A DNA stretch of 64,000 bases from a virus: the IMG/VR virus record IMGVR_UViG_3300044732_001952, positions 99,149 to 163,148 of that record. One strand, given 5' to 3'. A model generated the notes under the pieces. The model was not told the origin of the DNA. It worked only from the letters and a program-made list of their open reading frames with translations, and ran no database searches. This document shows, piece after piece, positions 9,615 to 17,672 of this stretch (position 1 is the first letter of the stretch; each line of letters starts with the position of its first letter). Position numbers and translations under genes: made by a program.

Positions 9615-10639
9615 TTTTTTTGGTTTTTAAAGTTTAACTTTTCTTTTTTTAATAAATTAATAAATGGTTCCATGAAATTTAGGTAACCGTTTTCACCTCC
9701 AGGTATTACATACATTACTCCGTCTTCTATCATCATTTTTAAAACGTTTTTGTAATCTCTACCTTCGGGGTCTAATGGTAATTCTACTAAATTTCTAATT
9801 GATTCTCTAGCCTCTTCAGGTAATAAAGGGTTATTTAAATCAATTATTTTTTTATTTATTTCATAGAATGGTCCTTTATGGACTCCTCTAGATACACCGT
9901 TTAAGATGTTATCTAATGCTTTTAGTGGTGTCGTTCTTTCTTCTTGTATAAGTTTACTTGATTCGAATATTTCTTCTAATGTTACGTTACGTTCTTTTAG
10001 TTGTGGGAAGTGTGTTAAGAGTGTATTTTCAGTTACACCATCAATACCCTTAACGTTATCACTTTTACATCCCTCAATCATCTTTATTAACCCAGCATTT
10101 GAATAATGGTGTTCAAAGAACCATTGGTAATTACCTATACCAACCTCCATTCTTTTATCTGCTAAGAATATTGTAACGTTTTCATTAATCAATTGGCAAA
10201 GGTCTCTATCATTAGTGTAAATCATAACCTCCTCCATCTTCTTTCTGTTTTGGCAATAGAAAGCTATTAAATCATCTGATTCAACATCGGGATGTTCATA
10301 TTGTCTAATGAAAAGGTCCTCAGCGTATTGTTTAACTCTGAGTTTTTGGATTTCGTAATCTTGGTCAAAAAATCTAGGTCTGTTTTCTTTGTATTCAGGA
10401 TAATAATCTAAACGCAAAGTACCACCTCTTTCACCGTCCCAAGTGATTACAGCTTTATCAATCTTATGTTCAGAGATTAATTTTCGTAAAGTACTATAAA
10501 AAGCAGATATACCACCAATGTGTTTGTCTTTATGGTAAACGTTCTTAGCTCCGTTATAAGAACGTTTCATAAGAACGTTACCATCGACAATTAGTGTTTT
10601 TGTTTTTTTAGGTTTACTCTTAGGAGTTCGTAGACCCAT
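9611..10639 (-). CDS. 5'-3' exonuclease / RNase H (FEN family), T4 Rnh-like
   Basis: This 342-aa protein has the FEN/PIN-like nuclease pattern. TLIVDGNVLMKRSY near the N-terminus carries the first metal-binding Asp. TWDGERGGTLRLDYYPEYKENR follows, then EHPDVESDDLIAFY with clustered acidic residues, YTNDRDLCQL, and GCKSDNVKGIDGV (the H3TH-type region). These enzymes remove RNA primers and trim flaps from lagging strands. The gene overlaps the preceding 82-aa ORF by 20 bases and couples to the next gene by ATGA. About 15 basic residues precede the first beta strand (PKSKPKKTK). Confidence 0.88.
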   Translation of the reverse strand: MGLRTPKSKPKKTKTLIVDGNVLMKRSYNGAKNVYHKDKHIGGISAFYSTLRKLISEHKIDKAVITWDGERGGTLRLDYYPEYKENRPRFFDQDYEIQKLRVKQYAEDLFIRQYEHPDVESDDLIAFYCQNRKKMEEVMIYTNDRDLCQLINENVTIFLADKRMEVGIGNYQWFFEHHYSNAGLIKMIEGCKSDNVKGIDGVTENTLLTHFPQLKERNVTLEEIFESSKLIQEERTTPLKALDNILNGVSRGVHKGPFYEINKKIIDLNNPLLPEEARESIRNLVELPLDPEGRDYKNVLKMMIEDGVMYVIPGGENGYLNFMEPFINLLKKEKLNFKNQKK

Positions 10640-10868
10640 CTTCCGAGAATTTAAAAGGTCCTACAATATTTCTTCTATTTAATTCATCTTCGGATTCTTC
10701 AAGAACACCTACCTCAAATAATAATTTTTTTTGCATATCAGTAATTGTTTCCCCATGTAGTAATTTTTCAACTCCACTTTGGATTGTCCAAAAACAAGTC
10801 ATTTGGTCACCTGATGATGTCAAAGCTTGTTCGTTAAGTACTTTCAATACATTATAATTAATTTTCAT
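10620..10868 (-). CDS. Small unknown protein between uvsX and the exonuclease
   Basis: This 82-aa protein starts MKINYNVLKVLNEQALTSSG. It begins 12 bases after the uvsX stop and overlaps the exonuclease start by 20 bases, which supports it as a real translated gene. The sequence suggests two or three amphipathic helices with an acidic C-terminus (LEESEDELNRR). There are no recognisable motifs. Position suggests a role in recombination or replication, but function is unknown. Confidence 0.65.
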   Translation of the reverse strand: MKINYNVLKVLNEQALTSSGDQMTCFWTIQSGVEKLLHGETITDMQKKLLFEVGVLEESEDELNRRNIVGPFKFSEDGSTNS

Positions 10869-10880
10869 CTTTGGTATTCT

Positions 10881-11939
10881 TTAAATAAGTCCGTCAATTT
10901 CTTCGTTTTCAAAATCGTTTTCAGATTCTTCAATAGCAAAATCCAAATCGTTTTCATCAACTTCTCCAAGTCCACTTTTAATAAACATGCTAATCCAATA
11001 ATCAGCGTGTTCATCTTTGTAGTCTTTTTCTGCCTCTTTAGTATCCTCAATAAAATCATGAGGTGTTACAATTACTTTACCATCCTGATACCCAATTCCA
11101 TTAACGTGATTTTTAAGGATTGAAATTTTGGAACGAGTTCCGTAATTAATACTTCTACCGTTTTTAGTAGCTTTCAATTTGTTTGTTCCAGCATTTTTTT
11201 GACTACCGAACAAGAAAATTAGAGTACTGTTAAGATAAATAGCTTCACCACCTTTCATTTTAATTCTTGGTTGACCCATTGGTGAATCAGGTAACTCTAC
11301 CCAAGGCTGGTTAACAATGACTAAAGTGTTAGTATGCATACTAGTTTCTTTTCTAGAACCCGTAATTCTACCATTAAGACCCATACCGATTTTATCAGCT
11401 AATACTGAAGCGTTATGCATCTTACCACCCTTACCGTCAAAAGTCATCTTACATGGAATAGAACCAACTGAATCCCAAAAGAAACAAATGTCTAATGGTT
11501 TACCATCTTTTTCCCATTTCTCTTTAGCTTGAGCTTCAAGAATTTCATTCATGTAATCAGTAATTTGTTCGATATATTCAAAGTCATCTTTAAAAATAAA
11601 GAACCCACCCCAATCACCTGGTGCAGTCTCAGTACAATCAAACCCCATCAATTGGGCGTGTTTAAAACTCCATTTCTTTTCAGTGATAATAAAGATTGGT
11701 AAAATTCCGTTCTTCTGACACCAAATGGCACTCTTAATGAGTGCCGTGGTCTTACCTGTATCAGAATGTCCTAAGAATACATTTAAGTGTCCAATAGCGG
11801 GACCAGGAACTCCTGTCGCTTGTTGGAACACTTTACCTAAATCGATAAAAGTATCGGGTTTATATTTGGTTTTCGATGAGAATCTATCTGAAATAGAATC
11901 CAAAGAAAACTCTTTTTTTGATATTGTTTTCTTAGCCAT
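10881..11939 (-). CDS. uvsX: RecA/UvsX-like recombinase
   Basis: This 352-aa ATPase catalyses strand exchange in recombination-dependent replication. Walker A is GHSDTGKTT (residues 57-65), FFWDSVGSIP around 150 is the Walker B/DSVG signature, and TLVIVNQPW with the MKGGEAIYLNS segment fits the L2 and following region of UvsX. The C-terminal 25 residues are very acidic (DENDLDFAIEESEND), as in T4 UvsX, where the acidic tail modulates DNA binding. It directly follows gp32 (10-base gap), the same gp32-UvsX partnership known from T4. A 64-aa overlapping ORF in another frame inside its 3' end is a shadow. Confidence 0.9.
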   Translation of the reverse strand: MAKKTISKKEFSLDSISDRFSSKTKYKPDTFIDLGKVFQQATGVPGPAIGHLNVFLGHSDTGKTTALIKSAIWCQKNGILPIFIITEKKWSFKHAQLMGFDCTETAPGDWGGFFIFKDDFEYIEQITDYMNEILEAQAKEKWEKDGKPLDICFFWDSVGSIPCKMTFDGKGGKMHNASVLADKIGMGLNGRITGSRKETSMHTNTLVIVNQPWVELPDSPMGQPRIKMKGGEAIYLNSTLIFLFGSQKNAGTNKLKATKNGRSINYGTRSKISILKNHVNGIGYQDGKVIVTPHDFIEDTKEAEKDYKDEHADYWISMFIKSGLGEVDENDLDFAIEESENDFENEEIDGLI

Positions 11940-11949
11940 GTAAATTTAA

Positions 11950-12834
11950 TTAAAACGGTTCTTCTTCATCGTAATCATCATCTTTAGCTGATGATGTTTT
12001 TGCTTTTTGTACTGGTGCTGATGGTTGTGTCTTGAAAGAAGATTCAGTTTCACTGTCATCACCTTTAGCGATAAACTTCTCAAGATTTTTATCCCACATA
12101 GGTGTTTCACCATCTGCAATAAGTTGTACATAATCCAATGGTTGAGCTTTATAAATCTCTTTCCATGTCAATGTATCACCCATCCATTCTTTAGCGTTTG
12201 GAGATTTGGGGTCAGTCAATACTGATGGGTCCTCTGACATAATAGAAGTAATCTTAGCATAACCTTTATTATCTTTACCGATAATAATAGTTAAATCTCT
12301 ACCTTCTCTAGGGTCAGTAATATCACCTTTCTTAGTGAAAAGAGGGATGATTTTATCTAAGGCACCTTCACCTTTGTAGTTGTGTGGGAATCTCCAAAAT
12401 TTAATCCCATCTTTTTCGTTAGCTCTATCAATGATTCTAGCTAAATAGAATTTTTTAGCTGAATACTGAGTTGCCAACTCTTTGTCTGTTTTGTTACCAG
12501 TTTCTTTCCATGATTTAAACAAATCATCAGAAACATCACAAAGTGGACATTGTTCTCCGTCGTTGTGTTTTCTACAGTAGATTTTTCTCCACTTACCACC
12601 GACTTTAACACTGTGCCAATGCCCTTCATCAAAAGGAGTATCACCGTCTTTATTAACGGGATGAACACCATTCTTAGGTGGCATAATTCTGATAGTAGAC
12701 TCTCCACTATCATGTCCGTCTTCAAGTCTAACAGCAAAATATTTACTGAAGTCTTGTTCGTATGAAGTACTCCCTCCACTGTTTCCAGTTTTGTTTTTTT
12801 CATACTGTTTCGCAATTGCGTCTAGTACACCCAT
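11950..12834 (-). CDS. Single-stranded DNA-binding protein, gp32-like
   Basis: This 294-aa protein is organised like T4 gp32. It has a basic N-terminal domain for cooperativity (AIAKQYEKNK) and a core with a zinc site formed by His72/His74, Cys87, Cys96 and Cys99 (IYCRKHNDGEQCPLCD), close to T4 spacing. It also has an OB-fold-like region with KFYLARI and WRFPHNYKGEGALDK, and a very acidic C-terminal tail DDDYDEEEPF for protein partners. It is the first gene of the replication operon, with the gap upstream (12835-12958) presumably carrying its promoter. I see no ATATTTAT motif there, consistent with early or middle expression. Confidence 0.92.
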   Translation of the reverse strand: MGVLDAIAKQYEKNKTGNSGGSTSYEQDFSKYFAVRLEDGHDSGESTIRIMPPKNGVHPVNKDGDTPFDEGHWHSVKVGGKWRKIYCRKHNDGEQCPLCDVSDDLFKSWKETGNKTDKELATQYSAKKFYLARIIDRANEKDGIKFWRFPHNYKGEGALDKIIPLFTKKGDITDPREGRDLTIIIGKDNKGYAKITSIMSEDPSVLTDPKSPNAKEWMGDTLTWKEIYKAQPLDYVQLIADGETPMWDKNLEKFIAKGDDSETESSFKTQPSAPVQKAKTSSAKDDDYDEEEPF

Positions 12835-12909
12835 GTTACTTTTTTTTTAGTTAATTAATAAATTATGTTATGTGTTAATTATAGGTAAAACATTACCATT
12901 AGTAAACAA

Positions 12910-12934
12910 AAAAGAGGTCTTTTAAACCTCTTTT
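12910..12934 (-). terminator. Intrinsic terminator between the 314-aa acidic protein gene and gp32
   Basis: The inverted repeat AAAGAGGT/ACCTCTTT with a 7-base loop is followed on the minus strand by TTTTG. It lies about 25 bases after the stop of the upstream 314-aa gene and closes that unit before the gp32 operon. Confidence 0.7.
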
Positions 12935-12958
12935 ATTTTATTACTTTTTTTTATTTTA

Positions 12959-13903
12959 TTACTTTTTTTTAAAATTTTTCAAAACCTCATCTCTAGTAAT
13001 TTCTTTACGAGACAGTGATTTTATAACTTCTTCTTTATCTTCTTTTGATAAATTCCTGAAAATTGATTCAATTTTACTTTTAGCAATATTTTGTTCTTCT
13101 TCACCTTCTTTTAAAACTCTTTTTTTTCGATTGTAAGATTCAGGTACAAAAGAATTTTTAACATTCACATCATCAAAATCGTCAATATCTTCTGGTGTTA
13201 ATTTATATTCAACTTCTTTACCATTAACATTTGATTCACCACCAGAAATATCATAATGTTTATTTTGTGCCGCCTTTTCTGACCAATAGTCAGTAAGTTT
13301 CAAATTAAATGGATAACTATCTAATGAACGAAGTTCTAACTTTTCTTCAGGAGTTTTAATATCTTGTTCCAATTTAGAAATTTTAGAAGCTATTGTGTCC
13401 ATCTTCATTATTTGTGACTCAAGATTAGATAGTTTATCAGTTAAAGATTGTAAGAACTGACCATTCTCTTGTCCAACAGTTAAAGCTTGTCTAGCAAATT
13501 CTGTTGCTTCGTCAGATTTTTTGATGATGTCTGTAACATCTACTTCTTCAACATCAGAATCTTCATCTTCTAATTCATCAACAGCACTAAATTCATCTGC
13601 GGTACCAAACTCATCAGTTTCTTCTTCAGGTTCTTCAGTTGGTTCTTCCGTACCAAAATCATCAGTCCCTTCGGTATCTTCAGGATTGCCTTCATCACCA
13701 AAATCAAAATCAGTGTTTTCTTCTTCAGTACCAGCATCTTCTTCAGTATCAGTACCTTCTTCATCGTCATCAGCATAATCACCATATTCATTTATAGAAT
13801 ATGTGTGTCTTCTAACTTCATTTAATTCGTTACCCTTAGACGGGTTGTAACCAAAAAGTTTTTTAAACCTTTCTAAGTCTTCGTTGATTTTAGTTTTTGC
13901 CAT
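12959..13903 (-). CDS. Highly acidic coiled-coil protein, possible virion or scaffold component
   Basis: This 314-aa protein has three parts. A short basic N-terminal helix, KINEDLERFKKLFGYNP, is followed by a very acidic low-complexity region (residues about 40-130, dominated by Glu, Asp and Thr). Next comes a helical, coiled-coil-prone region (SDEATEFARQALTVGQENGQ, then LSNLESQIMKMD), and then a basic C-terminal helix (EEVIKSLSRKEITRDEVL). The amino-terminal tag resembles tags on other virion-type genes of this window. T4 prohead core proteins are similarly acidic and helical, so a core or internal virion role is possible but unproven. It follows the 62-aa gene by three bases. Confidence 0.6.
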   Translation of the reverse strand: MAKTKINEDLERFKKLFGYNPSKGNELNEVRRHTYSINEYGDYADDDEEGTDTEEDAGTEEENTDFDFGDEGNPEDTEGTDDFGTEEPTEEPEEETDEFGTADEFSAVDELEDEDSDVEEVDVTDIIKKSDEATEFARQALTVGQENGQFLQSLTDKLSNLESQIMKMDTIASKISKLEQDIKTPEEKLELRSLDSYPFNLKLTDYWSEKAAQNKHYDISGGESNVNGKEVEYKLTPEDIDDFDDVNVKNSFVPESYNRKKRVLKEGEEEQNIAKSKIESIFRNLSKEDKEEVIKSLSRKEITRDEVLKNFKKK

Positions 13904-13906
13904 TTC

Positions 13907-14095
13907 TTAATATCTTGTATATTCACTAAGTAATTGTCTTCCATCATTAGTGATAATTTTTTTCTGTTCTCTTTGAACTATTTCTTGTGGGTCTTTAATT
14001 AAACATTCCTCACCGTCACAATCATTATCATTATTCTTTAGGAAGTTATTCAGTTTATCCTGAAGTTGTTTTTCTTTTTTTCTATTATCTTCCAT
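13907..14095 (-). CDS. Small charged protein, unknown
   Basis: This 62-aa product begins MEDNRKKEKQLQDKLNNFLK, a strongly charged amphipathic helix. A short acidic DNDCDGEECLIKD segment with two Cys residues follows, then a further helix. It stops three bases before the acidic 314-aa gene and starts 14 bases downstream of an ATATTTAT motif, so it is the first gene of that late unit. Context supports a real gene. Function is not recognisable. Confidence 0.55.
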   Translation of the reverse strand: MEDNRKKEKQLQDKLNNFLKNNDNDCDGEECLIKDPQEIVQREQKKIITNDGRQLLSEYTRY

Positions 14096-14109
14096 AACCC
14101 TTTTTTCTT

Positions 14110-14117
14110 ATAAATAT
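14110..14117 (-). promoter_or_regulatory. Late-promoter-like motif upstream of the 62-aa gene
   Basis: The coding strand reads GCATATTTATAAGAAAAAAG, with the ATG 14 bases after the ATATTTAT core. It matches the set found at other virion genes. Confidence 0.5.
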
Positions 14118-14121
14118 GCTC

Positions 14122-14526
14122 TTATTCAGTAATCTTCTTCTTTAGTTGTAAAATATCTAATTCATTATTTTTAATTAAAATAATAGAGTTTTCGTATTTT
14201 GACCATTCTAAATTATATTCAGAATAGTTTACATTGCCGGAATTTAGGTTGAATTCTTTTTCGATTAATTTATTTAGAGCATTTATGGTAAAAAATGTTG
14301 TACCTTTTTTATGTATTTGTATTGTCTTAGGTAATTCTTTTCTAATGTCTATTTTTTGGTCGAATTCTAAAAATATTTTATAAGTTAATAATAAATCTTC
14401 TGTGTCTGTTTCAAAAACAAAAACTGAATTTTTTTTAACACCAAAGGATTTGTATATTTTATATAGGAATTTATCTAGAGATGACGAATTAATAAATGTC
14501 GCGACTAATAATATCTTCTTTTGCAT
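14122..14526 (-). CDS. Unknown protein, 134 aa
   Basis: This protein starts MQKKILLVATFINSSSLDKF. The start overlaps the end of the 188-aa gene by 38 bases in another frame, which suggests coupled translation. The sequence is alpha/beta with a hydrophobic first strand (ILLVATF) that is too short and unflanked for a signal peptide, plus several Lys/Glu-rich helices. No catalytic pattern is visible. It is the last gene of the hub-paralogue unit before the ATATTTAT motif at 14110. The family is unknown. Confidence 0.6.
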   Translation of the reverse strand: MQKKILLVATFINSSSLDKFLYKIYKSFGVKKNSVFVFETDTEDLLLTYKIFLEFDQKIDIRKELPKTIQIHKKGTTFFTINALNKLIEKEFNLNSGNVNYSEYNLEWSKYENSIILIKNNELDILQLKKKITE

Positions 14527-15055
14527 TTAAGTACGGGATATATTTTATATCGATTTTACCTAAATTTTTAGGTAATTCTTCGTATTTTTTTAATGTTATT
14601 AATTCTGTAATTTTATCCTTTAAATCCCAAGAAATAAAAGACAAAAGACCCATATCTATGTGATGAATTGTTTTACCACAATAAATATAAAGTCTATTCG
14701 AATATAAATATCCGTCACATCCCGCAACGTTCTCTTTTACATAATTTAAATAATCCTTTTCCGTATTAAAATCTAATGGATTTAAATTATTTATTTTGAT
14801 TTTACTAGTCATATTTTCTAGTGAATCTTCTAAAAAAGTTTTTAAATGTTCTTCAAAAATTTTTCTCTTTTCTCTAGGTGAAAAAGTCCAGTAAGTAGTA
14901 TCATTAATTATATGATTTAAAATAGAAGCACCCTTAGATTTAGCTAAATCCCAACCAACAATTATCTCAATCAAACCATTATCAAAAGACATGATATCGT
15001 TCATATATGGTTTAACCAAATCTATATCGTCTGTTGTAATTTTAATGATGTTCAT
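14489..15055 (-). CDS. Unknown protein, 188 aa, downstream of the hub paralogues
   Basis: This protein starts MNIIKITTDDIDLVKPYMND, 40 bases after the stop of the third hub paralogue. Visible features are a DNGLIEIIVGWDLAKSKG segment and a single cluster AGCDGYLYSNRLYIYCGK with two Cys. The fold appears alpha/beta and there is no membrane segment. It is expressed with the hub genes, so a chaperone, adaptor or regulator of tail assembly is possible by position alone. I do not recognise the family. Confidence 0.6.
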   Translation of the reverse strand: MNIIKITTDDIDLVKPYMNDIMSFDNGLIEIIVGWDLAKSKGASILNHIINDTTYWTFSPREKRKIFEEHLKTFLEDSLENMTSKIKINNLNPLDFNTEKDYLNYVKENVAGCDGYLYSNRLYIYCGKTIHHIDMGLLSFISWDLKDKITELITLKKYEELPKNLGKIDIKYIPYLNAKEDIISRDIY

Positions 15056-15095
15056 AAAACAATTATACCAAAAAAATAACTAAGAATAAACTATT

Positions 15096-17633
15096 TTAAC
15101 TCTTATTATCTTTGATTCTTTTCATTTGTTTTTTAAACCATTCATCATTACTGTTGTGAGCTTTTGTTTGTGTGTCAAAATAAGGGTCTATTTCATTACT
15201 AGAACTATTTAAAGGCCACAATAAAGTCCAACCTAAATCTGTATATTGTTTATAATAAGATTTCATTTGACTAAGTGTAGTATTAGAAACACTTCCCCAA
15301 CCACGAGTACCAGGTAAAATATATAATGTAGCGTTAGGGAATTTTTTTCTAACCAAATCAGTATATGCTTTAATATCTTTCTTGGTACTATCCTTTGTTG
15401 GATACCCGTCATTAGTACCAATACCTACTTGGAAGAATGATTCTACACTTGTGTAAACATTACCGTCTCCATTAATTTGTTGTTTTAACCAAGAGAGTGT
15501 TTTACCACCACAGTTATAGTATACGTATATATTATTACTAGTTAAGTTACCGTAAGTACTAGATTTACTCATACCATTAAGGGTCCCAACACTTGAAGAA
15601 CCAACAATAGCGTTTTTAGCGTTAGCTAAAGTACCACCACCATTAAGACCAAATTTAACAGAACTACTACAATTTTTTGGTTCTGGTGGTTTTCCTGTAC
15701 CACCCCCACCAGTTGGTGTTTTACCACAACTATCAAACACGTTTTGTGCAAAAGCACTTCTTTTTTTCCATTCAGCCTCTGTTTGACAAAATTCACATCT
15801 TTCCCATTTTTGAGCAACATATTTTGCTGCTTTATAAACTGTATCTTCACTTTTAAATTTTTCAAATTTTTTACCACCTTCTGATACAGTTAACCAATAT
15901 ATTAAATAACCATAATTAATTTCATCTGTTGCTGGTTTTGTTTTTAAATCAAAACCTTTAGTACTTGCATATTCTATAAAATCATTTTTTAATGTATAGA
16001 AAGTCCATTGTGCCCAACCATAACCTTCTTCATCTTCCCCACCTTTAGAAAATGTAGTTCCATTCCATCCACCAGATTCTGTTATAAGTCCCCTTGGTTT
16101 TCTCCCTTTTCTATCTTGTATTCTATCAGGTATTAAACCTGATTCAGCAATTAAATTACCAATAATACCAGCGGCCTGTGCATCAGTTATACCCAAATCA
16201 CCCTTAAGTCTTCCTATAATCTCACAACCTTTAGCGTTTGTATCAACACTATTAAATACTGAAATATCACCACCACTATAATCACCACTATCAGTAGTAC
16301 TTCCATTACCATTAGTATTAGTGGTAGTTGTATCAGTTTGTACTACTTCAACTAAAGCTAAATCAATTAAACTCAAAGCTTCAGTTACAACAGGTACGGT
16401 TACTTTGGGTTGTCTCATACCAGTAAATTCAGTAGTAATTTTATTATTTGTTATTGTATGGCTAACGGCATTAATTAGATAAGTACCTCTAAACATTGGT
16501 ACGTTTTCTAATTTAAAATACATTAAAGGTTGTATTGACATATTACCCAAACCTGAAACCGTACAATTATAAGCCCTTGTTAAATAAACATCATACATGT
16601 TATTACCTTTACCAATTTGTGATGGGTTTGAGCCACTATTAGGATTTGTTAAGGCATCTATTATTTGTAAAGATTCTTGTGTTTCTTTAAATTCTGTTTG
16701 GTCTAACTCTATTGAGTTAAAATGATTTTGTGCTTCTTGCCCATATCTAACTTTAAAAACAACTAAACCCTCACCTTCTTTAGTGTATTCAACCGGTAAA
16801 TCTACTGTATTTGTAATATCAAAAGAGTCATCAACATATTCAAAATTACCACCATTAACACTACAAGTATTACTATTGTCTTTTAAATCAGCTAGAGACC
16901 TAGAACTACCCCCAATATGAACACAAACAAATGATGGTCCTGGATGTACCTTATCTATAAATGTTAATGGTCTAAAAATATCTTTTACTTGTTCATTTGT
17001 TAATGATACTGTTGATAAATCAATGTTTGCTGGTAATGGCCAAAAATCAAAATTGTTTTTACTTAATAAACTTGTCAATGACTCATATAGTGATTGTGTT
17101 GGCCCTTGTCCGTTTTTGGTACTAGCTAAATTAGAAAGGTATGAAAAGTCTATAACTGCTTTTTTACCCACGTCTTGATTTGCTCTATTAATAAATTTAA
17201 AATGTTCATATAACATTCTATCATCTTCTTCACCGTAATTATTAAAGAAATAACCAGAAGATTTATTTACACTATCATAAGAATTAGATACCCATTTATC
17301 ATAAAATGATTTAAATGAACGATATAATGAAAGTTTAACATCTGGGTCACTTGACATGTTATCCTCAATAGAGTTATTATTTGTATTTTGTGTAATTGAT
17401 TCAATAATTTTTTTGGAATTGTCTGTCACCGCTTGAATAAACCCATCAACATAAGAACTTAATTCATCCTCAGATATATAAAAATCTTCACCAAAATCTT
17501 CGGGGTGAATAGCAGAAAAAACTTTAGGTGAAGAAGATATGAGCCTATATTTAGAATCAGTTACAAATAATTCTTCATACAGTTCTTTGTTTTTATCTTT
17601 TTTTAATCCTACTAATCTTGTGTTATCACTCAT
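15096..17633 (-). CDS. Hub-like protein paralogue 3 with C-terminal phage tail lysozyme and SGNH-like hydrolase
   Basis: This 845-aa protein has an N-terminal hub-type domain (residues 1-428) shared with the next two upstream genes and a Thr/Asn/Gly linker to about 467. A phage tail lysozyme-type domain follows (468-636), with candidate catalytic Glu497 in LIAESGL and the GYGWAQWT motif, then a Gly/Pro linker TGGGGTGKPPEP. Residues 655-845 resemble an SGNH/GDSL hydrolase (IVGSSSVG with Ser near 679-681, GIGTNDG with Asn741, and a late Asp/His pair around DTQTKAH). It probably cleaves peptidoglycan at injection, while the SGNH part may deacylate wall or capsule sugars. The hub domain includes MYFKLENVPMFRGTYLI, typical of this tail protein group. 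The SGNH assignment is moderate. Confidence 0.8.
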   Translation of the reverse strand: MSDNTRLVGLKKDKNKELYEELFVTDSKYRLISSSPKVFSAIHPEDFGEDFYISEDELSSYVDGFIQAVTDNSKKIIESITQNTNNNSIEDNMSSDPDVKLSLYRSFKSFYDKWVSNSYDSVNKSSGYFFNNYGEEDDRMLYEHFKFINRANQDVGKKAVIDFSYLSNLASTKNGQGPTQSLYESLTSLLSKNNFDFWPLPANIDLSTVSLTNEQVKDIFRPLTFIDKVHPGPSFVCVHIGGSSRSLADLKDNSNTCSVNGGNFEYVDDSFDITNTVDLPVEYTKEGEGLVVFKVRYGQEAQNHFNSIELDQTEFKETQESLQIIDALTNPNSGSNPSQIGKGNNMYDVYLTRAYNCTVSGLGNMSIQPLMYFKLENVPMFRGTYLINAVSHTITNNKITTEFTGMRQPKVTVPVVTEALSLIDLALVEVVQTDTTTTNTNGNGSTTDSGDYSGGDISVFNSVDTNAKGCEIIGRLKGDLGITDAQAAGIIGNLIAESGLIPDRIQDRKGRKPRGLITESGGWNGTTFSKGGEDEEGYGWAQWTFYTLKNDFIEYASTKGFDLKTKPATDEINYGYLIYWLTVSEGGKKFEKFKSEDTVYKAAKYVAQKWERCEFCQTEAEWKKRSAFAQNVFDSCGKTPTGGGGTGKPPEPKNCSSSVKFGLNGGGTLANAKNAIVGSSSVGTLNGMSKSSTYGNLTSNNIYVYYNCGGKTLSWLKQQINGDGNVYTSVESFFQVGIGTNDGYPTKDSTKKDIKAYTDLVRKKFPNATLYILPGTRGWGSVSNTTLSQMKSYYKQYTDLGWTLLWPLNSSSNEIDPYFDTQTKAHNSNDEWFKKQMKRIKDNKS

Positions 17634-17672
17634 ATTACTTTATTATTTTTTTAACTAAAACAGATAGTATAA

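Noticed and set aside
10865-11059. 64-aa minus-strand ORF overlapping the uvsX 3' end
   Set aside because: Lies wholly inside uvsX and its downstream gap in another frame; Leu/Lys-rich translation of acidic-tail codons.
13521-13778. Ser-rich plus-strand ORF opposite the acidic protein
   Set aside because: Pure Ser/Val low complexity produced by reading Glu/Asp codons in antisense.
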